A model generated the notes under the pieces. It worked only from the letters and a program-made list of their open reading frames with translations. It was not told the origin of the DNA and did no database searches. A stretch of DNA of 64,000 nt from NCBI RefSeq assembly GCF_030272615.1, contig NC_081411.1, positions 45,211,517-45,275,516 on the forward strand, given 5' to 3'. The translations under genes and the position numbers were made by a program. Shown here piece by piece: positions 23,334-35,279 of the stretch (the stretch's first letter is position 1; each line of letters starts with the position of its first letter). Source of the stretch: Cryptomeria japonica (Eukaryota; Streptophyta; Pinopsida; Cupressales; Cupressaceae).

Positions 23334-24289
23334 TGCTGTCTGGGAACCACCAAAGGTACTCTGCATTGCTCTTGTATTCAACAGTCTCAAGTTCCTCCGG
23401 GTGCGTTTTCACATATTTCCTAAAGTCCGCAGGTCCTATGAAAGCGCCCATATTGTCTGCAATTACTCCGGTGCCCTTCCCCAACATCTCATTCTCCTTC
23501 AGTAGAAGATAATCTGGCATATAGCTGTGTACCCAGTGGTCGATGAAAACGAAATCAAAATGAGTAGTATTCATCTCCTTCAAAAATTGTTTGGCTACGT
23601 CAAGGCGCTCGTTGAATTTCCCTTGCACGGAAACGACTTTGGACGACAGCCCTGCCAAACAGAGACATTTCAAATATCAGATTCAATGTGATTTATTATA
23701 AAAAATGTGTATGGACAATGAATACCATTTATCATATCGATGAAATTTAATCTGAACCGTCAATTTTATAAAATTGGTCACAATCCAATCTATAAATAAG
23801 CCATATAATTTTGAAAGTTTCATGCATTTGATACACACAATTAACATAATTAAATGCGGTACCTGCGTGCTCTATGATTTGCCTGGCGATATTGTAGTTA
23901 TCTGGGCTCATCTCAAAAGTGATAAGCTTACTGCCCTCCTTGTGCAGCTGCGAAGCAATCCTCACAGCAGAATACCCGCAGAATGTACCGAGTTCAATAA
24001 CTACCCTTGGATTATATTTATCAAGGGCCTGATCTAAAATGGGTCCCTTGTCGTCGCCAATGTTCATCAACCAGCCAGAGGTTTTCGCATAGGCGTCCAT
24101 TACATTTAACACAGAAAGAGGATTGCCCTTTTCAGCGGTTCTGATGACATGGGCGAGCATAGCTTTCTCTCGCCCGTCCCCTGCTTGGCCCGTCGCATAG
24201 AGCTCCTTCTTGTTGATCAATGCTTTCAGGAAGGAGAAGGTCGTGAATAGAGCTGCCATCAATGCTTTCAGAAAGGAGAGCAGAGCCAT
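23293..24289 (-). CDS. Catechol O-methyltransferase-like protein, two exons, 261 aa
   Basis: The exons are 24289-23863 and 23651-23293, with a 211-bp GT-AG intron (23862-23652). The product is a class I SAM-dependent O-methyltransferase (PF01596 family), closer in motifs to animal COMT than to plant caffeoyl-CoA enzymes. Motif I is VIELGTFCGYSAVRIA, the ribose-binding Glu is in ITFEMSP, metal ligands are in FDFVFIDHW and IADNMG, and the substrate Glu is in NAEYLWW. The catalytic Lys of animal COMT (DHWK) is Val here (DHWV). The N-terminus MALLSFLKALMAALF is hydrophobic and may anchor it. I chose this ATG because a TATA box lies about 50 bases upstream; an in-frame ATG further up (24424) is upstream of that box. 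It is the only intact host gene seen. Substrate unknown. Confidence 0.88.
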
Positions 24290-24336
24290 GTTGAACTCTA
24301 ATGAAGATATGAGTGCATTGATACCTGCACAAGATG

Positions 24337-24347
24337 TATATTTATAG
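24337..24347 (-). promoter_or_regulatory. TATA box of the methyltransferase gene
   Basis: The minus strand reads CTATAAATATA about 50 bases upstream of the chosen ATG. Further upstream, ACATGTGCG (near 24380) and a TGCATTTC...CATCTT block (near 24447-24465) are kept in the second copy of the locus at 56655-56715. This suggests an old shared promoter. Confidence 0.65.
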
Positions 24348-24563
24348 TAATAAATCATGCCCTGTGTTTTTCCTGTCAAAACATGTGCGCAAGAAATTAA
24401 AAAATGCTTGTCAACCACGCGCAAGAAAAAATCATCACAGTATTATGCATTTCTATGTATCTTGTGTCACGCAAAGACTTCTGGTCCACCTAGAACATTA
24501 GATTACGTATTTGAACAACAATGACAACACCATAGGTAATGCCTTACAAACTAATGTCATGTT

Positions 24564-25131
24564 TGTAGATAACTGATGCTGGACTTGAGAAATCTGCTAA
24601 GAGATCATGCAGTTTGATATTTCCGTAAATCATGTATTTCAGCTTCAGCTGAAAACTGGTGTCCACTGTCATGCCTCTCCTCTCATTGCATTCATAGTTT
24701 AGTTAACTAGACCTTGTTTCTTGCGAATAAAGCATGTAAACCGGTATAAGTTTTTTGTCCACGTCATTGGACTGTTAGCATGTTGTAACTGTTTGTTCTT
24801 TTTTAGTTAAGATATTTTGGTATTTCAAGCAAAGAATGCATGCCTTATTTTTTAACGGTGAATGCTCTGTTTTGAGCGGTTATAGGAACTCTATATTTAG
24901 AGGCCTTCTCCAAGTACGTGAACTATAAAAATGAGAGGCTAATTGTATTCTATGTATGCTATAATTAAAAACAGGGCATCTTTGTCTTTTCTTAAATTCT
25001 GAGTATGATTGGTAAATTCTGTAACTTAATATTTGATCACTTTATGTTATTGCTGTTATTGCATTATTCTTTATGATTATTAGTTTGCTATCAGCTGGGT
25101 ATTAGAAACAGCGGTTCGTTTAGAATCTATA
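24564..25131 (+). repeat. Copia LTR 1
   Basis: 568 bp, starting TGTAGATAACTGATGCT and ending AATCTATA (mutated from AATCTACA). It contains CTATAAAAATGAG as a possible TATA box near 24925. Confidence 0.92.
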
Positions 25132-25133
25132 AT

Positions 25134-25147
25134 TGATATCAGAGCAG
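25134..25147 (+). promoter_or_regulatory. Copia primer binding site
   Basis: TGATATCAGAGCAG is two bases after LTR 1 and one mismatch from the tRNA-Met primer site TGGTATCAGAGC. Confidence 0.85.
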
Positions 25148-25201
25148 GTATTTCTATTGGGTTAAAGTTTGTTTGTTGTTAGAATTTTGCCAAAGTGAAC
25201 C

Positions 25202-26257
25202 ATGTCGAATTCCAACAACTTTCCTGTTCCTGAATTTAATGGAAATGAATATGGTTATTGGTGTATAAAAATGATGACGTTCTTGGTAGGAAAAGATATG
25301 TGGGACATTGTTGAGTCAGGTTATAAGGAGCCATATGACTAGAATTCCATAACAGGCAATGATTTGACAGCCAAGAAAGAAGCCAAGAAGAAAAATGCTG
25401 AAGCATTGTTTCACATTCAAATAGCTCTTGATAAGAGCTTATTTCCTAGAATTTCAAATGCAAAGTCAGCTCAAGATGCCTGGAAGACTCTAAAAGAAGC
25501 TTATGAAGGCAATGATCAAGTCAAGGTAGTAAAGCTACAGACATTGAAGTGAGAATTTGAGAATTTAAACATGCAAGAGACTGAATGTGTGAGTGACTAT
25601 TGTGTCAGAGTTAAAGATGTGGTTAATAAGATGGCCACACTTGGTGAAATTGTGAACAGTGAGGTTCTGGTTAAAAAGGTGTTGAGGACTCTCACCCCAA
25701 GGTGGAATCATGTTGCCATTATCATAGAAGAAAGCAAAGATTTGAAAACCCTTCAATTTGATCATTTGGTTGGATCTCTTATGTCTCATGAAGAGAGATT
25801 GAAAGATTCATTTGGAGAAAGTGATGTGAAAGCCTTTTCATCCAAATTGCAAATCACAAAGAAAGAGGAAGCCAACAACAACACTAAGAACAATCATGGT
25901 CAAGGTAGTGGCCAAAACCAGAATCATGCAAAAGGAAATAGAGGGAGAGGTGGCTCAAGAGGCAGAGGTAGCTCAAGAGAAAGAGGTAGAGGCAATTTTG
26001 ATAAGAAAAATATTCAATGTTACCATTGTAATAGGTATGGCCACTTTGAAAGGGAATGCAGATTAAAAGAAGGTAAAAGCGTTAATTATGCTAAAGAAAG
26101 TGATGAAACTCCTCCAGAACATTTATTTTTATCTTACTCTAAAGGTGAAACTAGTAGTAAAGATATTTGGTATTTAGATTCTGGATGCTCTAACCATATG
26201 TCAGGGAATGAGAACTTGTTTTCAACAAAGGATAAGAGTTTCAAGTCCAAGATTTAG
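25202..26257 (+). pseudogene. Copia gag and protease, with premature stops
   Basis: One frame from ATG 25202 encodes a Copia gag (FNGNEYGYW, AQDAWKTLKEAYEG), a Gly/Arg-rich stretch and a CCHC knuckle (CYHCNRYGHFEREC, near 26018-26060). The protease site WYLDSGCSNHM follows near 26168-26202. Stops at 25340 (TAG), 25550 (TGA) and 26255 (TAG) break the frame. It continues as degraded protease to about 26500. Confidence 0.88.
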
Positions 26258-26507
26258 CTTGGTGATGACAAATCATTAGAGGTTGTTGCAAAAGGAGCTA
26301 TGGAAGTCCACACAAAAGAAGGTACAAAAAGGGTTAATGATATTTATTATACACCCCAATTAAAGCATAATTTGTTAAGTGTTGGACAACTATGTTAGAA
26401 GAACTATAAAATTATCTTTGAGAATAAGAGATGTATAATTTATGAGGGCAATAGGATTGTGACTGTTGTGCCTATGACAAAGAATAGAATGTTCCCTTTG
26501 AATTTCG

Positions 26508-27292
26508 GTGAACATAACATCAACCTTGCCAATATGGTTATGGCATCTTAGGTATGGACATTTAAATTTTCATAGTTTGAAGACTCTAACATTACATACA
26601 TTAGTTTCTGGTTTAGCTAAGGTTGAAGACCACAAGGAGGTTTGTGAAGGATGTGTCAAAGGAAAGCATGCAAGGGAAAGAATTCCAAAGGACAATGCAT
26701 GGAGGGCTCATCACCCACTTCAACTTACTCATTCTGATATTTGTGGTCCTATGCAAACAAAGAGTTTGGGTAAGTCATCATATTTTATTACTTTTATTGA
26801 TGATTACTCACGAAAATGTTTGGTATATTTTTTGAAGGCCAAAGATGAAGCCCTTGTTACATTCAAGAGGTTTAAAACATGTGTTAAAAATAAGAAGGGG
26901 TGCAGGATCAAATGTTTAAGGAGTGATCATGGAGGTAAATTTTGTTCAAGAGCCTTCCCAAAATACTGTCAGATGAATGGAATCAAGAGGCAACTCACCA
27001 CTACATACACACCTCAACAAAATGGAGTAGCTGAAAGAAAGAATCGTACAGTGGTAGAGATGGCAAGGAGCATGTTACAAACCAAAAAATTGAGCAATAG
27101 TTTTTGGGGAGATTTGGTTGCTACAACAGTGTACATTCTCAATCGTAGCCCCACCAGTGCACTTGACCATATGACTCCTTATGAAGCTTGGTGTGAGAAA
27201 AAGCCTAATGTTAATCATTTAAAAGTTTTTGGTTGTCTCGCTTATGTTCATGTTCCTGATCAAAATAGACAAAATCTAGATGCGAAAACGTG
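26508..27292 (+). pseudogene. Copia integrase
   Basis: The pre-integrase zinc finger (HLRYGHLN...CEGC) is followed by the core: HSDICGPM, then LRSDHGGKF and QQNGVAERKNRT. The first Asp and the Glu are kept. Around the second Asp the usual DNGGEF has become DHGGKF. A frameshift separates it from protease (~26520), and TGA ends it at 27290-27292. The region 27293-27760 is a decayed linker to reverse transcriptase. Confidence 0.88.
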
Positions 27293-27762
27293 AGTCATGC
27301 ATTTTTATTGGGTATAGTGAGGAAAGCAAGGCTTGTAGGCTTTATAATCCTCTCACTAATAAGATTATTGTCTAAAGAGATGTGATTTTTTGATGAAGGG
27401 GGAGTTTATGGTCATCATCAAAAAGACCATATTGAAAAGGAAAAATTTGTTTTGAATGATGTTATTATTGATGATATTGATCATGAGCAGCCCACTAATA
27501 TTTCTATTTCAAGTGTTTCAAATCTACCAAGTAGCCCATCATTTAATTCTTCAATTTAAAGAGAAAGTTCAACTGCAAGACCAAGTTCAAGCCCAGCTTC
27601 AAGCCCAAGTTCAACAAGAAAGGTAAGGAGATTGAGTGATATCTATCAAAAGAGTGCAAATCAAGCACATGAAGAGACTCCAATAGGTGAGACAGTTTTG
27701 TTTTATTAGCCAAGGCTGATTTTGAACCATCATGTTTTGAAGATGCATGTACTAATGACATT

Positions 27763-29269
27763 TTGATGCAAGAAATGCAAGAAGAGATGGAATCCATTCA
27801 CAAGAATGATACTTGGGAGTTGACAAAGCTTCCACATGACAAGGAGAAGATTGGCATCAAATGGGTCTACAAGACCAAGTTTAATAGTGATGGAAGTGTT
27901 GAAAGACACAAGGCAAGATTAGTTGCGAAAGGCTTCATACAAAAATATGGAATTGATTATGAAGAGATAGTTGCACTAGTAGGAAGACAGGAGACCATTA
28001 GAATGTTGATTTCATTAGCAGCTCAGAAGAAGTGGAGCATACATCATATGGATGTGAAAAGTGCCTTCTTGAATGGGTACTTAGAAGAAGAGGTATATGT
28101 GGAACAGCCACAAGGTTTTGAGGTGGAAGGAAATGAACATCAGGTCTACAAATTGAAGAAGGCCTTGTATGGCCTAAAGCAAGCACCAAGAGCATGGTAT
28201 GCTAGAATTGATGGATACTTTCAAGAGAATGGCTTCACAAGAAGTAAGAGTGAGCCTACACTTTACTACAAGAAAAAAGGTAATGAATTTCTTATGATAA
28301 GTTTGTATGTTGATGATCCATTGTATATGGGTAGTAATCCAAAGATAAAAGATGAGTTCAAAGTTTCTATGATGAATGAGTTTGAGATGAAAGATCTAGG
28401 ACCCATGAAATATTTTCTAGGAATGCAGATTTATCAAAGGATAAAATTTTCACTTGTCAATCAAATTATGCAAGGGATATGATGGAAAAATTTGAAATGG
28501 TTAAATGTAACCCAAATTCAACTCCAAGTGCTCATGTAGTTGTGGTGTGTAGAGATGATGGTGTTGAATTAGTTGATGAGACAGAGTACACTAGTATTGT
28601 TGGGAATTTGATGTTTCTAATCCACACAAGGCCTAATATTGCTTATTCAGTTTCACTTATTTAAAGGTACATGACAAATCCATCAAAGACACACATGAAG
28701 GCAGTGAAAAGGATTTTGAGGTATGTTAAAGGCACTATAAATTTTGGTATTCATTACTACTCTTCTAAATAATTCAATCTTGTTGGCTTTAGTGATTCAG
28801 ATTGGGGAGGTAGTTTGGATGACCATAAGTCTACATCTAGAAATTGTTTCTCTTTTGGTTCTAGTTTCATTACTTGGAGTTCCAAGAAGCAGAGCATTGT
28901 TGCCCTCTCATCCACCGAAGCAGAGTATGTTGCAGTTACTTCAGTGCATACACAAGCCCTTTGGCATAGAAAAATTCTTGAAGAAATCAGAGAGAAACAG
29001 GTTCAACCTACAGTGATTTATTATGACAATGCAAGTGCCATAAAATTAGCAAAGAATCCAGTCCATCACAATAGGACAAAGAATTTGGATTTGAAGTATC
29101 ATTTAATTTGTGATTTGGTACAAAAGAGGGAAGTGGAATTAAAGCACATTAGCACTAAAGATCAGTTAGCAGATATCTTCACCAAAGCGGTTAAAAAAGT
29201 TCAGTTTCCAACACTTCGAGATCAGATTGTGAGCCATCTTAGCATCAAGACAGAGTATGTAGATAACTG
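27763..29269 (+). pseudogene. Copia reverse transcriptase and RNase H
   Basis: Motifs in order are KWVYKTKFNSDGSVERHKAR, HHMDVKSAFLNG, KALYGLKQAPRAWY and YVDDPLYMG (catalytic Asp pair at 28306-28317). RNase H follows: DSDWGG, ALSSTEAEY, YYDNASAIKLAKNP and ADIFTKAV. Frame breaks near 28480, 28663 and 28770 separate the pieces. The last codons run into LTR 2. Confidence 0.9.
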
Positions 29270-29824
29270 ATGCTAGACTTGAGAAATTAGCTAAGAGATC
29301 ATGTAGTTTGATATTTCCGTAAGTCATGTATTTTAGCTTTAGCTGAAAACTGTGTCCACTGTCATGCATCTCATCTCATTGCATTCATAGTTTAGTTAAC
29401 GAGACCTTGTTTCTAGGGAATAAAGCATGTAAACTGGTATAAGTTTTTTGTCCACATCATTGGACTGTTAGCATGTTGTAACTGTTTGTTCCTTTTTAGT
29501 TAAGATATTTTGGCATTTCAAGCAAAGAATGCATGCCTTATTTTTTAAAGGTGAATGCTCTGTTTTGAGTGGTTAAAGGAACTCTATATTTAGAGGCCTT
29601 CTCCAAGCACGTGAACTATAAAAATGAGAGGTTAATTGTATTCTATGTATGCTATAATTAAAAATAGGGTATCCCTGTCTTTTCTTAAATTCCGAGTATG
29701 ACTGGTAAATTCTGTAACTTAATATTTGATCACTTTATGTTATTGTTGTTATTTCATTATTCTTTATGATTATTAGTTTTCTATCAACCGAATATTAGAA
29801 ATAACAGTTCATTTGGAATCTACA
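29258..29824 (+). repeat. Copia LTR 2
   Basis: 567 bp, TGTAGAT...ATCTACA, with dozens of differences from LTR 1. It is followed not by host DNA but by a second primer site and gag. Confidence 0.92.
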
Positions 29825-30293
29825 ATTGGTATTAGAGAAGGTATTTCTATTAGGTTAAAGTTTGTTTGCTGTTAGAATTTTACCAAAGTGAACCATGTCG
29901 AATTCTAAGAACTTTCCTATTCTTGAATTTAATGGAAATGAATATGATTATTAGTGTATAAAAATGGTGTCCTTCTTGGTATTTAAAGATATGTGGGACA
30001 TTGTTGAATTACGTTACAAGGAGCCAGATGACTAGAATTCCGTAACACGCAATGATTTGATAGCCAAGAAAGAAGCCAAGAAGAAGAATGCTGAAGCATT
30101 GTTTCACATTCAAATAGCTCTTGATAAGATCTTATTTCCCAGAATTTCAGATGCAAAGTCAGCTCAAGATGCCTGGAAGACTCTAAAAGAAGCATACGAA
30201 GGCAGTAATCAAGTCAAGTTAGTAAAGCTACAAACATTGAAGTGAGAATTTGAGAATTTAAAGATGCAAGAGATTGAATGTGTGAGTGACTAT
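29825..30293 (+). pseudogene. Second, truncated copy of the Copia 5' internal region
   Basis: It is homologous to 25132-25600: primer site TTGGTATTAGAG, ATG at 29895, and about 130 codons of gag. It shares the premature TAG (30033) and TGA (30243) with the first gag at the same codons, and has an extra TAG near 29953. It breaks off at GAGTGACTAT and joins the last ten bases of an LTR. Confidence 0.9.
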
Positions 30294-30303
30294 GGAATCT
30301 ACA

Positions 30304-31105
30304 ATGTTGGCAACAATTTTCATTCTTGGGTAAAGCTAAACATGGCCGGCATTTGTTGGTTGCATAATAAGGTTGAGTCAAATTTGGGCCGCATTTGATG
30401 GTTATATTTGATAGTATGCATTTTGATGGTTACATTTGATGGATCTATTATGAGTAGAGTTTTTATAGTATATTTGGTTGAGCCAAATTTGGCATTATAT
30501 TTGGTAGTTGCATTTCATGGTTAGATGTATTATGAATATAGTTTGAATATCATATTTTAAATTTTGGTTTAGTTCATCTAAAATCACACTTTACTTTTGA
30601 GTAAAACTCATCGATTAGGGTATGTTCCCATGTGGCTACTTAGCTTATTTTGGCTAGCAGCCATTGCTCAATATTTTTAGGAATTATTTGTGGAGCAGTT
30701 GGTCCCATGAATATTTGTCTTTGTTGTTTATTTTTAAGAAAAATAATTTAATTACTTTTTAATAGTATTAATACTAATTTGTGCACTTAAAATCTGAAAA
30801 CAAAATAGAAATAAAATCTTAAACAAAGAGGAAGAATAAATTGTGGAGCCACATGGCACTTTTGTTAATAAGCAGTCACTGCTTATTTCTAGCCCCCACT
30901 TTTGTTAATTTGTTAGGGTTGTAGATTTGCAATTTTTTTTATGTTATATTATTTCTTTTGTAATGGAAGTTAATTTTGTTTGTTTGCTTGCATTCTTTGT
31001 GGAATTTTTTAGGTTTTCATGTCTACAAGAATTCACCAATTCTTTAAATGTACTCAACCACCATTTCTCTACAATTACTAAAATTTTGATAGATTTTAAC
31101 AATTA
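30304..31105. repeat. Duplicated segment, copy A, right part (upstream flank of the methyltransferase)
   Basis: It is homologous to 56783-57340: TTTGATGG-rich repeats near 30340-30540, then TTTTGAGTAAAA..TCAT and GTTNTCATGTC. No gene seen. The TTTGATGGTTACATTTGATGG stretches are local simple repeats. Confidence 0.65.
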
Positions 31106-32940
31106 TACATCACATAGAGCACCCTAGGAAGTTAGTTACCAAGATGTTGCATGAATTATGTTTGCTAAAGAATCCCCTAATGGGTTTTCCCTATTATTAA
31201 ATTTGGAAATGTATATTATTGTAAGATAATTTTACTTTAATAAGATATTTAGTACGAAGGTCCTCCTAAAAATTACTATAAAATTGGGTCATGAATGCTT
31301 AGGTCCTATGTGGGATTCAAGTTGACATCATTAGAATTTTACTAAAGGACTTTTTTCTTTTTCATTTTGTTAAATCCAACCATTTTTTAATGTTGCCACT
31401 AACATTTTAATCCTTTTTTACTTGTATTTTCACCCTTGACTAAAGATTTCATTGTCAATATTAAGAAATCTCTACTTATCCTAGTATAGGTCGATTTTCC
31501 TAGTTTATCTTTACCATGTCATATTAGTTTGATATAGTATATAGCCTCTCTAGCTTCTATTATGTGTGTCAAACCGAACATTTTATATTTTTATTTTAAT
31601 TTGAAACTATAAGAGGTTCTAAATAGAAGTGGATCTTTCTAAAGATTTAAATGTGATACTTGATATCCAAATCAATCAAGTGAGATACACTCAATGTGTC
31701 CTCAATTTAAATTCAACCAACACTTTCTTTAGTTGCCAATATGCTAAGCATAAGACCTATGACTTCCCATTGTTGTCTCCTCAATATATATACAACACTA
31801 AACCCACTTTTAGATATTTGAATTATATTGAAAGGAGAAAGGTGATCTATAGTGAAAATTCCAAAAGCCAACAATATTACTAATAATATCCCCTCAACAA
31901 AATCACCATCAAGATCAAGGGGTAATCATTTGACATTTGAAATCCCATAATATAGTTTCAATACTTCCCAACATGAGCAAATGAGATGAATTCCCTCATG
32001 TGGATGTTGGATTATTTTCAGTGATGTCAAGGGGAAATTTTATTGTTAGAGGTTAATTTGTGCCAAAATTATAACATTACTATCAAGATATCATTGGGAA
32101 AGGAAAGAGTTGATTAAATTTACAAAATAATGGTTTATTTCCTACATGAGTTGATCCTTGTTTAAGGCCCTTTCCTTGATTATAAATTACAAAATAAAAA
32201 ATAGATAAAATGGGACCACCCATGTCATAGAGACAGTCCAAATGGATGGGCATTGAAATTATAAATAAATAAATTTCTAGAGGAATTGACCCTCTCTCAA
32301 CTTTGACACCTAATTTGAAAGGGTATTTAAATTAAATAACATTTATTTTATGCCCTCATGTATGAAATCCTTTAAGAGTCACCCATCTTGGGTAAAGATA
32401 TGCTTGAGTGGGGTATATAAGAAGATAAATTGATGGTGGTAGAAGCCATAAATTATTAAACATCTCTCCCAATTTTAGATTAGATTTGTAAGTAAAAATC
32501 AAAGTTTTAGGAGCAGTTATTTGGAAAATTTATGAGCAAATGATTGAAAACCATATTGCAGATTTATATGTAACCTAGCATAAATCAATAAAGATTATAA
32601 GAAAAATTTAAAATAAATATTATATTGAGGAGACTTATGGAGAATTAGAATCGATCCTAAGAAATATTTCATATAATTATTATATAATTTTTTGGTGGTC
32701 AGTACCTCTTAATTAAGGAGGTCATGAGGTTGGTTCCTCTCATTCAAGGAAATGGGTGTCTCTTGTTGATTTGGTTCTTATAAAAGGGGATTGGTGTCTC
32801 TAGTGTGTTGATGCATACAAATAATTAAGAGGGGATTGGTGTCTCCTATGGGTCAATGTATAAATGTATAAAATCTTCCTAAGAAGATTTGTTCAACAAT
32901 CTATTGCATTATAAAGTTAGTTTTAGAAACATCTAAAAAA

Positions 32941-32974
<34 letters not shown>

Positions 32975-35279
32975 CTTCTTCTTATGAGTAGTATAGTTTA
33001 GGTATTATTCTCAAATAATTTGTGAATAATTAAAAAATTAAAAATAGATCCAAATTCATGGTTATAGATACTTTCCTTGGCATATTTTTATTGAGAACCA
33101 TCTACATAGCATAATATCTAATATAACTCATAGAATATCACAAGATACTTGTGAACGGTGACTCCGCTTGGTTTTGTAGAGACAAAAGTACATGAGACAT
33201 AAATATTTGATTGATTCTTGTTCATTGGAAACAGATCTTAGAGCCTATTTATATAACATGTCTAATTGTTAGGAGTTCTAAGATTATCAATTGGAAACAC
33301 TAACATAATGTATGCAATTATTATGTGTGGTCATACATTGTTCTATATATTCCACATTGTGGAGGCACCAGGGTATTGGTTGTACACTTTTATCACACAC
33401 CAAAAACTTGATTGTGTTATCATAGTACCCTTTTTTAGTATTCTACCAAGATTACCCAAGAAACAATGAGATATTTTGGCCTTAAAATATCTATTCTAGT
33501 ATAAATATCACCTACCATAGTACAACTTGATCACCATTATGATAGATCTTCATTTTTTCATGAGCCACTTAGTATAGCAAAAATTCCTATCCTTGTGACT
33601 ACATGTGGACATGACTCCTAATAAGAATATAAGGATCCAACTCTTCCAAGAGGCCTTACTTTTTCCTTTTTGCAACATTACTCCTAGTAATTTGCAAAGG
33701 ATCTTACTACTCTTAGATTTTATGTCTTCTCTCCCTTTCATATGGCTCCTAGGGAGGATATGTGAATTTGACTCCTCCTTGATGACATACTTAGGTATTG
33801 TATATGCTCCATATGTGTTACCAATGTTGACCATATTGCTCACTTTGTACTTTTCTTTTATCTTGATGTTGTAGATTGACAATATCCTAAGCCTTAGGGA
33901 CAAACACTTTGAAAAGACTGGAGTTTTCTTGTCTCTTTGATGTCTAGATGAAAGAATCTCTGGATTCTCCATGATTAATCAAGAGTATGAGAATAAGATA
34001 ATAATCCTACTAAAGTAAGGGATAAATCGAGTTTCTTAAATTGCATCCCTTTATAATTTCAGACTAGGTTTAGACCAACTTTTGTAAATGTTCCTAATTT
34101 ATGCTTAGTTGTGCTAAGTTTTGGGATTGTTTCCATTAAATTTATGAGTTCCTCTATTTGTGACAATTTGTTATGGCTTGGATGCTAGGAACCCTTGTGT
34201 ATATTCAATTTGGATTTAAAATTTTAAAGATGAATGTAAACTTTTAAACAACAAAAAAATATGCTTTGATGTTAGCCTTCCACAAGAACTAATTTGAGAA
34301 GATGTAAGTTACATATAAATACATTTATGTCTCTCATTTGAAAATCTAACTTATAAATTCTAAGGCCTAAAATGAAAGTTCAATCAATCTATTGAAATCA
34401 ATTAGAATAAATCTACAATCAAGGAGTAAATTAATCAAGCAGACAACTTTGTTATAATAATCATGATCAACTAGATTACATTTCTCCATAATGAAACAAT
34501 TCACTAATATGTCCTCGAATACCAAGCCTTGTGTTCAACTTCATGCCAAAGGTTTCATTGTTGAAGTAATATTTGTCAATTCTATATTTCCATTATTGTT
34601 TATTCTCTATCATCTTTAGGACATGCACTCTTTTCATTAACATAATTATTGTGGAGGTGGGAACACTAACATGGCATTTCACTTAGGCAATCTCCTATAC
34701 AATATAACTCTTCTTCCTTGTTTCATGTGTGCTGGGTTTCAGATCATATTGTTAAACATACGCAAGGATATAGAGAAAACTCTCATAGATTATGACAACT
34801 TTTTAACAAACAAAAGCACCTAGGTTAGAGCACCCAACATCCATGTCCAAATATTTTAATCTATTTTCTTGGAAGAAACACCTATAAGGTCTCTCAATTG
34901 TGTTCCTTCCCCTCAATCAAACTTAGAAATATATTAGAACGGGGTTCCCAACACTTCATTCTAACATATTTCTTTTTAGTTTTTTGATCTAGGTTCCTCT
35001 CTACATCTCTTTTCTAGATCTAGCTTGTTGTGTCTGTTATCTATTATATTATCTCCAATAATTGTTGAAAAGACTCATTTTATCATCATTAGCCTAGATC
35101 TCATACACTCACTTGACAATCTCAATTTTTGTACAACAAAAGCATATAATCCTAATTTTTATCTCTCTAATCAGGATTCTAGCTAAACCTACTCATGTTC
35201 CTAAATCTATGTGCTACATATTTAAGATCTAAGTTGTCATCCATATGCATAAGATCTTATTTTCATACATATCAATCTC
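31106..35279. other. AT-rich stretch without recognisable genes
   Basis: I find no supported coding region. There is an (AT)n microsatellite at about 32943-32972. GGGGATTGGTGTCTC occurs twice near 32797 and 32832. A 140-codon minus-strand frame at 33550-33972 has no motif I know. The stretch is probably made of old LTR-element debris. Confidence 0.5.

Larger units (their letters stand above)
24564..30303 (+). mobile_element. Copia insertion with tandem structure: LTR-internal-LTR-partial gag-LTR stub
   Basis: ATGTT flanks the whole unit at 24559-24563 and 30304-30308. LTRs start TGTAGAT and end ATCTACA, a perfect terminal inverted repeat. There is a complete LTR (24564-25131), a full internal region, a second LTR (29258-29824), a second partial internal region with primer site and gag start (29825-30293), and finally only the last ten bases of a third LTR (GGAATCTACA, 30294-30303). 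The second copy of the locus lacks it at the matching site (about 56783). Confidence 0.92.

Noticed and set aside
24290-24424. Upstream in-frame ATG extending the methyltransferase N-terminus
   Set aside because: The extension runs through the TATA box and would lie upstream of the likely transcription start.
33150-33180. Possible tRNA-Arg-type primer site (GGTGACTCCGCTTGG)
   Set aside because: It has several mismatches, and no LTR end or internal region could be tied to it.
33550-33972. 140-codon minus-strand frame
   Set aside because: No motif, no neighbours that support a gene, and composition like the surrounding AT-rich DNA.
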